In this document: positions 1-11,951 of the stretch, piece after piece
How the letters are laid out: every line of letters begins with the position of its first letter
How positions within the stretch are numbered: position 1 is the first letter of the stretch
Assembly: GCA_018105865.1 (NCBI GenBank)
Contig: CM030867.1
Location: forward strand, 8,964,258 to 9,028,257
Origin: Metaphire vulgaris
Lineage: Eukaryota > Annelida > Clitellata > Crassiclitellata > Megascolecidae
Length of the DNA stretch: 64,000 nt
Direction of reading: 5' to 3'
Made by a program: the position numbers and the translations under genes
Notes under the pieces: model-generated
Databases searched by the model: none
What the model was told of the DNA's origin: nothing
What the model saw: only the letters and a program-made list of their open reading frames with translations

Positions 1-777
1 ACTTGAGCCAAGCCAGATTTTCTTGATCACTGATCAATGGGCTGGTCAGCGCGGCCTCGCTAACCAACGTTTAAGTGTGATTTCAGTCACCTTTCAGCTT
101 TTCAAGGCAGTGTTTTAATTGAAAGAAGAAAACAGAAGATCTCCCTTTTCCATCGACTTTAATAATCCAAGGAATCACATTCCATAGAGGTACCCATAAC
201 CTCATCTGCTGAGTCACTCTCAGTCAAATTGTTTATCATCCACGTCCAAGTCATCCAAGTCATGGAAAAGGGTCATAAAACTATTGTATTACAGTAAGCA
301 GTACAGCCTTCTATTGTCCTTTTGAGATTATTGAAACATCCCTAATTTATTAAATGACTAACAAGTGCTTGTTGTAAATAGGCCTCAAGCACACTCATGC
401 TATTGTGTTTTGTCTTGTGTGTCTATATGTATGTATATCTATATACTGTAGAGCCATGTATTAGATGACCACAGCAATGTATCAGACTGACTGGAATTCC
501 AGTTAAACCAGCAACTTTTCAGACTCCACCCAACCCAGGGACCCCGTAACACCTCCCACTATCTGAAATCTGAGACCGACACCCCCCCAAACACTCCCCA
601 ATCTGAGTCTGGGATGACCTTTTTCTGCTTGTCATCAGACTTTTCGGCAGAGATCCCCAAAATATACCACAATCCCCAAAGTGATAATCCTAGAAATAGC
701 CCTGACCCCATCCCGCCCCACCACCCCGACCCCCTGTTAACCGACGACCCCCCCGCATTGTGTGTGTCTGCGCTAAC

Positions 778-1110
778 CTGTGGTAGTCGTAGCTCCTCGG
801 AGACGCAGGATCGGAAAGCCGTGAATAGAATTCGTCGTCCTCGACCGGAGGAAGATTCATGGACATCCTCACCTTGGGATTGTTCACGTAGGCGTCGAAG
901 CCCAACGGATTTTTTATGTACAGCTCAAGAAGATCCCGTGCAAACGCAAATCCTTCAGACAGATCCGACGATGGGCGGCCATACGGATCGTATGCATCAA
1001 TTGACCGTCTGGATGATGGAGAGGGCTGAACGTACGGTTCGTACCGCGAGGATCCAGCTCTCGACCTGGCAGAAAAGCCATCAACTCTGTCCTCTACTCT
1101 TATAGGCACC

Positions 1111-1150
<40 letters not shown>

Positions 1151-4100
1151 AAAGGAAGAATAAAAGAAAGAAAGAAAGATGGAAGGAAGGAAGAATGAAA
1201 GAAAGAACGAAAGAAAGAACGAAAGAGAGGCAGTGAAGGCTTCACAATCTTATAAGTAGCAAACTAGCGAACATAAAGCTAAACTGCTCTCTGAATGTTC
1301 ATCAATTACAGAAGTGAACTTTTGCATCTGTAGTGATTTTTTAAAATGACCATTTCCCACGGCACCCCGACATTTGCGCGACCGAAATTCACGCCCCGAC
1401 ATTTGCACGATTGACATTTGCGCAATGACAAAAGCGCTAACGTAAAATCAACAAATGCACGCCAACATTAGCGCGTATTTCGAGCGAAACATGACTGTGC
1501 TCCAATATAAAAATTGAGCCATAAATTAAAAGTTATCTGTGCTTTAGTAACCATAGTCCTAATCATAACCATAACCCCAATTATATAAACAAATATTGTG
1601 CAAATGTCATCGCGCAAATGTTGGCGTGCAAAAATGTTGGTTGCGCATTTGACAAGGGTCACGTTTTCCACAAAATTCAATCTCGTTTGCTGCTACAAAT
1701 ACAATCACACAGTAAACCTATTAAACAAACAATATCCAATGAAGAAAACTTAACGTCAGATACAGAAATGGCAACAGGTCGACGGGTCGTGGACCAAATA
1801 GGTCACCAGTACTCGATGGGTCACATGGGTTATGGGTTGAGGGTTCAATAGGTCACATAGGTCATTTTGGTAGACCCAATGTCATCTCTGATAAGATACA
1901 TAGGTCAGTTAGAAACATAAAGATAAATTGATATCTATCTAATACAGTGGTTCTCAAACTCGGGTCTGCGGTCCCATAGGGGACTAAGCGGCTTCATGGG
2001 GACCGTAAAGGGATTAATTTCTCAAGATATCTCACCAACACCTCAGAACACAAAACACACTGATGGCTCTAAGAGATTGCTGATTCCATTTGATTTTAAA
2101 TTTGACGACTAAGATTTGCAATTTTCTTATTAAATAACTGATTGACAAAACAAGTAGCCTATGTGTTAATTACCGTTCATTCAAAAATTCAAATTTTATA
2201 AGGTCCACAAGTCATCACAAAAATTTCCACAGGGCCGCCACGCAAGAAACCCTAAAAAGTTTGAGAACCGCTGATCTAATAACACAATAACCAGCCCACA
2301 TTAAGCTAACCCAAGATCATCAAAATCCAAGACAAACAAATGTAGACTTTATTGAAAAAACACAGGAATGCTTTTAGGTTTTTCTTACCTGGATGTGTAT
2401 GAAGGCCCATGACCAGAACTACTGAAAAAAACACGAATTACTGAAAAAACCATAGCGGAAAAACCTATTTTAACACATGTCATCATCAATTTACTTAAAT
2501 AAAATATGTTTTGATAAGTTCATAGGCGGTGATGTATACAAAGGTTAGAAAGTGTTCAAGCATTTTCATAACATTAAATAAAAATGTGACTAATTAATTG
2601 TCATAACCATAATCAGATTAAATCCATATACAGGGTGGCACAAAAAACCGGACTATATTAAATGCAAACCTAAATGCGACTAGTCCGGTCTTTTTTTGCG
2701 CACCCTGTATTTTAAAGATTCATTTCCTAGAACTTACATTTCCCGATCCCTTGATTTTCCTTGTGTGGTTCCTGTAGAAAGCTGAAATAAGAAGAATGTG
2801 CATCAAATATAATAAATATACATCATCCAAACCATCAGTCTGGATAAACACCCTATACATCATCCAACATCCAAACCATCAGGTAATAGGGAATGACCAG
2901 AAACTGCACCCAGACATTTGCCCCAGCTGGAGAGTGTGGTATTTGGCATTACTCGGATTCATCAGATACTTGTATGTCATAAAAGTACAGAATCCAAATA
3001 TGATTGTCACATTTCATGTTTTAATAAAGTGCAAAAATAACTAGGGAATAACTAGGGAACGCACCCATAAATCTAAGTTAACCCCTTAACCGTGTATTTA
3101 ACTGTAACTCAATGTAAAATGGATAGATATATCCGGGATCACCAGTTAAGGAGTTAACAAACGCACCCACAAAATTTAAATTTAACCGGAACTACATCAC
3201 ACAAGAAACTAGTTGAGGCTACTTACGATAACTGAGTATTATTGAGTATTAAGTGACCGGTAACTTTAGTAAGTTAGGGCCATTCTAATCTTGTGTGGAA
3301 ATATTCGTTTCAGGTCCGGAAAATGGCGAACCAAAATATTCGGATTCGGTATCCGGTGGAAAATACTCATCCAGTCATTCCATGGTTACTAACCATGCTG
3401 ACAGGGAAAAATGATACTATAGTATAGTATAGTTTGGGTTTATAGTACCGTAGTCAATCAAAGTGCAGAAATACACACATACTTTTTGACTGCTATGCTC
3501 ACCTCTACATTAAGCCGAGATCCATCCAAAGAATATCCATTTAAAGATTTAATTGCCTTAAATGCTTCCTGTTCATTTACCATGTGCTACACGCAAAAGA
3601 AAAACAATTTATATAGCTCCACCTTGGCAAAATTTGCTGTAAAGTGCACTCCGAAGTAGAACACAGATATCTCCAATAAACTCTGGAGCAACAAATAATA
3701 GGAATGTAGACAAATAATTCTACAATTTCACATACATACATACATATATACATATATATTATATATGCATGTATTGTATTGTATTGTATTGACAACTTCT
3801 ATAGTGCCGCAGCATGGCAAAGGCCAAAGTCAAAGACATTGTTGACAACGTTGACAAATCAACACGGAATATATATAAATGTACATATATATATAACAAA
3901 AATATATATATACACACATATATATATATATATATATACAGTGTCAAAGTGTAGCTCCAATTCACTCTGGGTGTCAACAGCCTATCGGTGGTAGTCCGAG
4001 TGTGTCAAAGTTAACCCTTTGGCCACCAAGCAATAATAATTCTAGACCACCATGCATGTCAATGGAAATGTGCTGGAAAAATCCTTTCCATGGCGTCAAC

Positions 4101-7100
4101 AATATTTTCATTGTGCCGGATTTTTCCCGGCACATGACAGCTAAGAGGCTAAACTAAGCACACCAAGCAGTTCAGGGAGAAATTTAGATTTTAGAAAATT
4201 CTCTAATTTAGCATATAGAAGATTACTGGGACCTCACACTATCAATACAATGCCTGGCATAGAGATCACCTTTAATCAATGCCACAGTAATTAATTGGTA
4301 AAAACCTTCCTTGTGCCACTATAGTAAAAGTCACTATATGAACCATGTCTGGTATACAAGCCATAGACTGCCAATACTGAGGGCCATATTAAGGCGGGGC
4401 TGAGGGGGCTGTAGTCCCCCCGGTCCATCATGAAAATAGACCCACCGATTTTCGAGATAACCTTTTTTTGTCAGCGCACGATTTGGAAGGGAGATAACCT
4501 TTTTTTGCTTGTCAGAGATTTTCAGTATAGGCGACGCGCCGACGGCCTTTTTTTTCTCAGTCCCCGCCCACTCAGACCTTAATCCGGCCCTACCAATACT
4601 GCCCTATCAAATTATTGGTTATGGTACAAATCATACACAAAGATTAATAAAAACACAGAAATGAGCAAAACAAACAAACCCGGGGGTGGGGCTTCATTGG
4701 CTGAATAGACAAACTGTAGTCAAGAAATTTTACCACAGCTAATGCTAAGGTAGAGGCTACAGAAACCAAGTTGGAGAATGGGCAGTGTACCCATGACTGT
4801 GTCTTATACAAATACACCTTCCTATGTTACCTGGATGCCTTGTGAAATGTAGCTACATGTAAAAAATTATCAGATAATTTTCAGAAAGGTGCCTTTGCCT
4901 GAGGTCAAACTGAAAGGGCAGCAACCGCATACAATAAGATATACATGTACAGTGAGTTTACAATACTGTTAGTTGACTTCTTAAGAAATCGTAAGTGATC
5001 CGAAAAACAAGCAATGTCACGTCTTGAGAAGTCAAATACTTCAAACGGATCGTAAGATTGTGATACTTGAAACCGCTCGAAATGGTGATAAAAGTACTTG
5101 AGAGTTCTTCATGGTAGAAAAAGAAAGAAAGTACACAGGCGAAGATCAAGATGTATAATCTTGACATGACCAGAAGGCTCGTGCGACTTGTACATTGACA
5201 CTGTTCAATGTTCAATACCAATAAGAAATAGCTCATAAAAGTCATGTGCAACGTCAATGCATTACACTTGTAAATCTAATCAATATGTTGCATAAACTGA
5301 AAGGATTTTAACCCTTGAAACAAAGAATACTTTGAAACTATATGCAATTGGGTTGAGTATACTCGGTCACGGCAGTTTGAGGGTTAAAGTGAAGAGTGTC
5401 CGCCAACTCCAGCTAAAATTAACCCTTATACCGTCTGGACTGAGTATACTTGGTTACATTGAATATAGTCACAAAGTATCTGGTTGTTCAAGGGTTAAAT
5501 CACACAGATGACAATTTTTCCACATAATACAACGTGCATGATAATTATGTACATATGCAGATGCCATATAGGTGCTATACAAATATTATATATATTCAAT
5601 GCAGTTTATTTGTACGCTCAATACGTGCATTTACGTTTTCAGGGGATGGACCGATGGGATGGGATGGGGATGGACTCCCAGCATGCTCCACTCCACTGAG
5701 TCTCTTACGACGTCTCGATCCAGACTCAATATACGTACTTGTTCTTTTTGCCTGTCCTCCATAACCAGGACCGAAAAATCGTACTGAATCAGTGGATTTG
5801 GCAATGAGAGATTATGATTCAAATCAAGCAGCAACCGTCGAGTGATGTCAAGGACCTTACTAAAATGGCACTATAGAAGTCCATTTATGATGATGAGTGT
5901 AACTGTTTGTGAAATAAAGACGTCTAACCACGAATCCAAATCCGCCAAGTACATCCGCTTCGGACACCATTCCGTAAGTCTCAAACACTTCCCGAAGGAT
6001 TTCCTTTGTCGTCGATTTTGCCAAATTTCCGACGAATATTTTAATCACGGATGTTCCTCTACATTAAAAAAATACAAAACAGAAGCAAAAAAACAATTTT
6101 GAATACATCTGTCAAAAAATTAACATACACCATATTTATTTTCATCATTTAATCAACAACCACAAAAACCAGACAAAGACTAGAACAATTCAAAAATCGT
6201 AGTATCATTAACCCCTTAACTGGGCAACTATTTGTAACTCAATGTAAAATGGACGAGCGTGACTCGGGGCACCCAGTTAAGGGGTTAACGTTACATCAAG
6301 CAACCTTCACACATGGATTTGTTCTTTATTCCTATATTTCCATTAACTCACCTATGGCCAATTAATGAGCATAATGATCTGGGACAAAGTATTCATTGTG
6401 GAAACAGCCACAATTTGCAAAATTTTTGTAAATTTATATTGTTAAATAAGAAATTAACCAATTGATTAATTACTGAGCAGTGATAATGAACTGTGAAAAT
6501 CCATCGAAAACGTGAATGTAATGTAATGTGATATTTGTATATTGTATCCTAGAATCTGCAACTCACCTGGCAGCAGCTTTTGTTCGTCCCTGCGTAGAAG
6601 AGGTAGAGAGCTGTCAGAGACAAAAAAAATTACATAAATCAGATGATAAAATTTGCTATTTACAGAATTCTTTCAGCAGCTTACCTACCAAAATATAGAA
6701 AATTATCACACAGTGCACGTTAAAGCTTATGTACTGCAATAAATAGGGAATGATGGAAGGAAAGAAAGAAAGAAAGAAAAGAAAGGATAGAAGAACTGCA
6801 ATAAAACTACACCAAGTAATAACCACACAGTAAAAAGTTGTTTCACAGTTCAACAAGTTGATCATCAATAGGATTGCTTCCGGATTAAATTTTCAAGGCA
6901 TCCATAATGGTTCATTGAGGTTTTGCATTTCAGTAACGTCACACAAAGTCCGCATTTTCATTTTACATAATGCGATGTAACATAAACACAGCACTGTTAA
7001 ACACAGTGCAGTACAGATGACAGCAAACAATTAATTAATCTGGAACATACAAATTAATCTAAGAACAGTGTTTTATACAGGCCTGTTAGGGGAGAGATTT

Positions 7101-8341
7101 TCCCCCAAGAGCCTCAACAATCCCCCTCCCCTAAAAATCCCAGCACTTACACAAATTTTGCATTGAACTGTGTGTCTTCCCCTCCAGCCAAGTCAATTCC
7201 CCCTCCCCCAAATGCCTCAATTCCCCCCCCCAAGGCCTGGAGTCAGGATAAAATACTGTCTAAGAGTATGCACTTACCATGGCAACAGCCAGCCATAGGC
7301 TGCAAATTTTAATAATTTTATATTAACCCCTTAACTGGGCAACTATTTGTAACTCAATGTAAAATGGACGAGCATTACTCGGGGCACCCAGTTAAGGGGT
7401 TAATAAATAAGCTGACTGACTGATAACGGAACAGCTATAAATTAGCCAACAGCAGTTTCTATGAGGTCAGATGTAGGCATAAGAGCATGCTGAATTGCAG
7501 AAAACTGATCACTAATTTAAATGGCTGCAATTTATTTAAACAGTATTAACCTTTCTACCGTGCATTTAACTGTAACTCAATGTAAAATGGACGGATATAT
7601 TTGGGGTCCCCGGTAAAGGGGTTAACTTTGAATACAAACAGTGAATATTAACCAAAATACCTGTATATTAAGCCGACTGCCGTTTAAGATAGAGCCAGAC
7701 AGGTTTTTAATAGCTATCTTCGCATTCTCTTCACTATCCATGTGCTACAAAAATTAACAGGCTGCTAATAAATTAAATATCAAAATATGCCACAATGCCT
7801 CTTAATGTAAAATACTCAATATCTGATATATGTATAAACTTAGAAAGACACTCCAAGTGTATCTTTCTTAGTAGCTACCAACAATGTGCTGAATATATTA
7901 AAGCCTGATTTCATCAGAGACATGGAACATAAATACCGATTCTCAACATGCAAAATTGATATATTGCAACCAAGGGTCCCCAAATTTGAAGGGGTCCCAA
8001 ACCACCAATTTTAAACATTCCTTGTTAGCCAGCCTACTTTGATTGAATCAATTTGCAGGAAGCAATAAATCGGCTCTTTGGGCCTCAGACATCGATCATA
8101 CGGACCTCAACACTTCATCAGCCACGAGGCCCCTAATGTCATCTAGCTTTGGGCCCCAAAATAAGTCAATCCGGCCCCGAGAATCATTTGACAAAATTCA
8201 CATTCATGCAATACGTACCACAAAGCCATAACCACCTAAAACATCGCATCCAACAACAACGCCATGCTGTTCAAACAGTTCTCTGAGCTGATACGGATTG
8301 GTTCCAAAAGTAAGATTCCCAACAAATACCTTTACAGCCAT
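778..8341 (-). CDS. RBM4/RBM14 (lark)-type protein with two RRMs, 3' end uncertain
   Basis: Predicted nuclear RNA-binding protein; relatives act in splicing and transcriptional coactivation. Seven coding exons (minus): 8341-8219, 7744-7661, 6610-6567, 6058-5929, 3586-3503, 2781-2738, 1098-778. The first exon starts MAVKVFVGNLTFGT, an RNP2-like strand, and ends in GGYGFV; the next begins HMDSEENAKIAI, giving RRM1 (residues 1-69). RRM2 repeats this: IKIFVGNLAKSTT, GGFGFV, then HMVNEQEAFKAI. Each RRM is followed by a linker starting LST, as in RBM4 and RBM14. All phases join in frame. The last visible exon (about 107 residues) is Ser/Arg/Tyr-rich with no clear domain; no CCHC zinc knuckle is seen. 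It ends at a possible AG|GTTAGC donor with no further exon recognised to the left; otherwise the frame reads on to a stop near 690. Family assignment is confident, exact orthology is not. Confidence 0.85.
1106..1230. repeat. GAAA-type microsatellite at a splice acceptor
   Basis: Imperfect (GAAA)n on the plus strand, hence (CTTT)n on the minus strand. It lies directly upstream of the acceptor of the last visible exon of the RRM gene (exon starts at 1098), so it supplies that intron's pyrimidine tract. Confidence 0.9.
2631..2707. mobile_element. 77-bp Tc1/mariner-like foldback MITE, copy 1
   Basis: Starts CAGGGTGGCACAAAAAACC and ends with an inverted copy, finishing CACCCTG, flanked by TA on both sides. 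The same 77-bp unit recurs at 47762-47838. TA duplication and CAGGGTG ends suggest Tc1/mariner mobilisation; there is no coding capacity. Confidence 0.75.
3078..3157. mobile_element. TTAA-flanked 80-bp MITE (piggyBac-like), type 1
   Basis: Ends are TTAACCCCTTAAC and an inverted GTTAAGGAGTTAA; the core reads AACTCAATGTAAAATGGA. Other type 1 copies lie at 6208-6288, 7323-7403, 7546-7625, 12973-13052, 17564-17643, 46479-46558 and 58672-58750, plus a split copy at 52194-53238. TTAA flanks with CCC starts are the piggyBac hallmark. Confidence 0.75.
3728..3945. repeat. TA/CATA-rich repeats around a LINE/SINE 3' tail (minus)
   Basis: AT and CATA microsatellites flank 3775-3870. That core, read on the minus strand, contains AAAGTCAAAGAC and GCGGCACTATAG-like tail sequence, also seen at 23290-23395, 25628-25693, 45555-45630, 53921-53998 and 57677-57755. 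The shared core with varied simple-repeat ends suggests the 3' end of a non-LTR element or its SINE. Confidence 0.55.
4380..4592. mobile_element. Foldback element with GGGCC ends
   Basis: Inverted ends AGGGCCATATTAAGG and CCTTAATCCGGCCCT, flanked by the 9-bp direct repeat CCAATACTG (4371-4379 and 4593-4601). No open frame. The 9-bp duplication would suit a Mutator-like element; the class is an inference. Confidence 0.6.
5308..5387. mobile_element. TTAA-flanked MITE, type 2
   Basis: Starts TTAACCCTTGAAAC and ends GGGTTAA. It shares the 80-bp length and TTAA termini of type 1 but has a different core (ACTTTGAAACTATATGCAA). Related copies lie at 5419-5498 (opposite orientation), 15998-16077, 17957-18036 and 50364-50439. 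Confidence 0.6.
5419..5498. mobile_element. TTAA-flanked MITE, type 2, inverted neighbour copy
   Basis: TTAACCCTTATACC at one end and AAGGGTTAA at the other. The core is the reverse complement of the copy 30 bp to its left (GTATACT and TATAGTCACAAAGTAT). Confidence 0.6.
6208..6288. mobile_element. TTAA-flanked MITE, type 1
   Basis: TTAACCCCTTAACTGGG at one end and CCCAGTTAAGGGGTTAA at the other form a perfect 17-base inverted repeat. It sits in an intron of the RRM gene, upstream of the RRM2 exon. The copy at 7323-7403 is nearly identical. Confidence 0.8.
7323..7403. mobile_element. TTAA-flanked MITE, type 1
   Basis: Near-identical to 6208-6288, with the same 17-base inverted ends starting and ending in TTAA. 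Confidence 0.8.
7546..7625. mobile_element. TTAA-flanked MITE, type 1 (diverged ends)
   Basis: Starts TTAACCTTTCTACCG and ends GGTAAAGGGGTTAA, with the conserved core AACTCAATGTAAAATGGACG. Confidence 0.7.
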
Positions 8342-8512
8342 TTTCTAGCAGATTTATTTCTACACAAGAAAATGATATAATCATTTTTACTAGAAGATTC
8401 ATATAACAAAATTTCAACAAAAAAACTAGTATAGTTAACTACTAACATGAAACAAGATCATACCAATGAAGTTTTTAAGTTATGGATGCAGATATATTTT
8501 GAGAAATGTTGC

Positions 8513-8560
<48 letters not shown>

Positions 8561-8944
8561 GTGGTTCTAGGCAGACCAGTGGTTCTCTAAACCTTATTAT
8601 TATTATTATTATTATTATTAGACAAGACTGACAACTGGGTTTCAAGCACTACATGTTTGGCTTGGCTTATCCTCCTTATACTGCCTCCCAGTAGGCCTGC
8701 GCTAACCTTAGTTTATTATTATTATTATGATTTGCAAACGTATTATTATTATTTGCCTCATGATTTAACTATCAATTTCTCCGGATATTCAAGCGTATTC
8801 ACGTTTCAATTTTACCGCCATTTATCTGTAACTGGGGCATAACGATTAAGATCTAAATGTTTTAATAATTTGTATCAAATAATAGTATGCCAATTTTAAT
8901 TAAATTCCCTATTCTTTTTTTAGTTATTCTTGCCTCCCAAAAAA

Positions 8945-9115
8945 TTACTCGACTCAGATTTGAGTCGAGTACCGGTTTGACCTGGCTCAGCCCTAATCTG
9001 ACTTTTCCGGCTTGATCAGGCTCTAATTCAATTTGGATTTGGTGCTCCATCGGCTGACACCCTGGGCATTATAATAGTGGCGAAAAACAAGTTGATTGAT
9101 TGAATGATTGATTGG
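8945..9115 (+). repeat. LINE/SINE 3' tail with (TTGA)n end
   Basis: Contains ATCGGCTGACACCCTGGGC and ends in TTGATTGATTGAATG. Related tails: 16620-16770 and 48425-48515 (plus), and 34040-34110 and 34620-34830 (minus). The common 3' end with a short tandem tail is typical of non-LTR elements and the SINEs that borrow their ends. Confidence 0.6.
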
Positions 9116-9550
9116 TTCATTGATGTGATCTCTCCTGTTAAAATAAGCTGCAACGGTATTAAGCAATATAAAATCTGTCAATGAGCTTTTTCGCCTGTCA
9201 GGAACAAAGAAAACAAAGCTACAATATATAATGGCGCTATGTAAATTAATAACGCACTGCATTATACTGTTATTCTTACTTTGATATATTTGCCAGCAAA
9301 AAAAAACTGTTCCGTGTTTAAGGCGAAAACTCTAAGAAACCGGAAATACAACAAAACGCTTAAAATTTAATAGCGCCATTTTTAAGAGCACTTCTGTTTC
9401 TTAATATCAGATCAGATAGAAAAAGGTGAAAATTTAAATAATTAGAGGGTGAATTTAATGCAATAAAATTTTCAAAAACCGACTACCAAGGAGTGCATTT
9501 AAGTTTTAAAGCCAGGAATGAATAAGAGAATAAGACTGTATTGTGCTATT

Positions 9551-9880
9551 AGGGGCCGTCCACAAATGACGTAACGCGCCTGGGGTCTGGACATTTGTTA
9601 CGAAGTGTGACGAGGGGGTTCCATGAGTGTGGCGTAACGCAATGCAACTTTTAAAGATGATAGCCTTTTTGTTTGTCAGGCTATCTGGAGAGGGTAAATA
9701 TCAGGTCAGGTTAGGCCTATTTGGAGAGTCAAGACTTTTCTTTTCGGGGCTCGGGTGACCGAAAGGGGGTCGGCCCGTTGTTACGTAATATTTTAGGGGT
9801 CCGACTTTTTCTTACGTCACGTTACGATGAGGGGTAAAAAAGTCCAAAAATCGCGTTACGTAATTTATGGACGACCTCTT
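9551..9880. mobile_element. Foldback MITE with GGGGCCGTCC ends
   Basis: Left end AGGGGCCGTCCACAAATGAC; right end contains TAATTTATGGACGACCTCTTA, roughly its inverse. A related element is at about 43548-44026 (ATCCATAAACGACGCAACG and ATTTGTGGACGGCCCC). No open frame. Confidence 0.6.
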
Positions 9881-11538
9881 AGCTAAGTGATTAGAATAAA
9901 GATTAGGTATTTATAGATAGGCGCAATATGATAGTTATATACAAAGTGATCATATTGTGTTATGAACTGAAATTTAATATGAGAAATGGTATTGAACTGT
10001 ATACTGCAAAATGTTTGTTAGACCTGCTATTATGCTGAATTTTTTCTGTGATTATAAATAATCAGATCACATTCTGGACTTCTTTCAAATAGATTAATTT
10101 TCTCTTTCCTCATGGTCTCAGTAGGCTGCTACTTGGGTTTAGGCAGTGTTTATTCTAGCCACCTTGGCATTGGGGATTTTGAAATGTTTGGGGAGACAAG
10201 GTCTGAGTCTCCAAAAACCTTGACAAGCAAAAAATGTTATTTTCCTTTGAAAATGTGGTGACAAGCAAAGAAAGGTAGTCCTTCCAACCTCCCTAATATT
10301 TTTTACCCTTCTCAAATGCCTTGGCAAGGAAAAAAAATTGTCATCCTTACATTTGTCCCCTCTCAAAATAAATAAAGCCCCCGTCGTCACACTTGGGGGA
10401 TTTCTATCCCCCATGCAACATATCAAAAATGTTGGGTGAATTTTAAGTTTTTTAAATTTTAAAACTTGGGGGAGAATTTCCAAGTCTGACAAGCAAAACA
10501 GTCAGTTTTTCACAATTGACCATATTACAATTACCGAAAAGGTTGCGTGTCTTCTTGTTCCATTTGACAATTATGGTAACCCTATAAACCAGTTTGTACA
10601 GTATTGTAGTACAGTATTTTGATAGAATCCATTGTTAACATATTCTGGCAGAATTCTCTACAGTTTACATGTATGACTTTGAAAAATCAAACAATTATTG
10701 ACAAAATAAGCAATAGACTTACACTTGAACAGTGGATTGTATTATAAATATCTCACAATATCCATAAGACAAAAATCTTTTTCTCTTCACATGCACCACA
10801 AAACTTATTTTGATATTTGAAAGGCCAGCTGCCAAGTCCGTCGAGAGAAATTCTGGGGTCCCCGGGCAGAGCAGTCACGGGCCCATAAAAAGTTTGAAAG
10901 TTTATATTTTTTAAAGAAAGTTTATCCTCAAAAATCTTCAAAGGTTTTCAGAAGATCTACAGAAAGCAGCGATGACTTTTTTGGCTTGTCAGACTTTCCA
11001 GGTGGTTAAACAAGCAGTGCCTTCTACGGGTCTCCCAACTGCCTTCAGCGTGTTCATAATAATAAATAGTATTGCACGAGATAAAACATTTTGCGGATCC
11101 CGCTCAGGCCCCCTACAGATCACTGGGCCCCTGGGCATTTCTGCCCCCCTCTCGACGGACCTGCAAACAGCACGCTAATATCATACAACATAGCTAGGTA
11201 CTATTTTAATACTTTCTGCAAATTTCTGTGCGGAAATTTTTATACAGTACACAATGTAATAATAAAATATGAATTCATGGATTTAGAAGTATTGTTCTGT
11301 AGGAGAAAGCAACGCAATAATCAACTACTGATAAAAACACAAGATAATTTATGATAAAAAAATTGCTGAATTGGAATTCATGTATAGTTAAACGGTGTAA
11401 CGCTTGGCAGCAAAGCGGCTCGAAATTTAAATATAATGACCCCAGCAATGGTTGCATTAACTTCAAATAGGTTCTATCCACTAGGTCACAACAGATGTTC
11501 TGGTTCAGACCCAGTTATACTAACTACGTCTTCACACT

Positions 11539-11951
11539 TCAACAATGCGAGTCCAACTTGGAATAGTTAACTCCTGGATCCATTTTGGACTTCTTGTCGG
11601 GCTGTACGGCATTTTCAACCAAACCGGTGTTTTGGGGATGATCCTTGTCCGGGATAACTTCTTCTTCCTCCATGTCCTCCTCCAAAACACTCTTCTCCCC
11701 CGAATCCACGACGTTCGAGTCGACGCTCTCCGATGCACTGCATTCGACCTTGCACTTGGAATAGTTAATTCCTGGATCCAACTTGGACTTCTTGTCGGGC
11801 TGTACGGCATTTTCGACCAAGCCGGTGCTTTGAGGATGATCCTTGTCTGGGCTAACTTCTTCTGCCTCCATGTCCTCCTCCAAAGCGCCCTTCTCCCCCG
11901 AATCCACGACGCTCGAATCGACGCTCTCCGATGCACTGCAGTCGACCACCC
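11539..11951 (-). repeat. 198-bp coding tandem duplication in MACROD tail
   Basis: Two 198-bp units (66 residues each), for example CTCTCCGATGCACTGCA at 11726 and again at 11924. Both encode CSASESVDS, a GEK motif, EEDME and DKDHPQ, and [13 protein letters not shown]. Acidic and probably disordered; the frame is kept in both copies. Confidence 0.9.

Larger units (their letters stand above)
8342..11538. other. Intergenic: RRM gene 5' side to MACROD 3' side
   Basis: No coding exon recognised. Contents: (AAT)n at 8517-8560; a LINE/SINE tail ending in TTGATTGATTG at 8945-9115; a foldback at about 9551-9880 with ends like AGGGGCCGTCCACAAATGACG; a partial CAGTG element from about 10144 (GTGTTTATTCTAGCC start, right end not found); and repeat-like sequence with TTTTTGGCTTGTCAGAC near 10970. 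The rest is unassigned AT-rich DNA. Confidence 0.6.

Noticed and set aside
614..1105. 163-residue plus-strand frame at the left edge
   Set aside because: It is the antisense shadow of the last RRM-gene exon; the minus frame is phase-compatible with six upstream exons.
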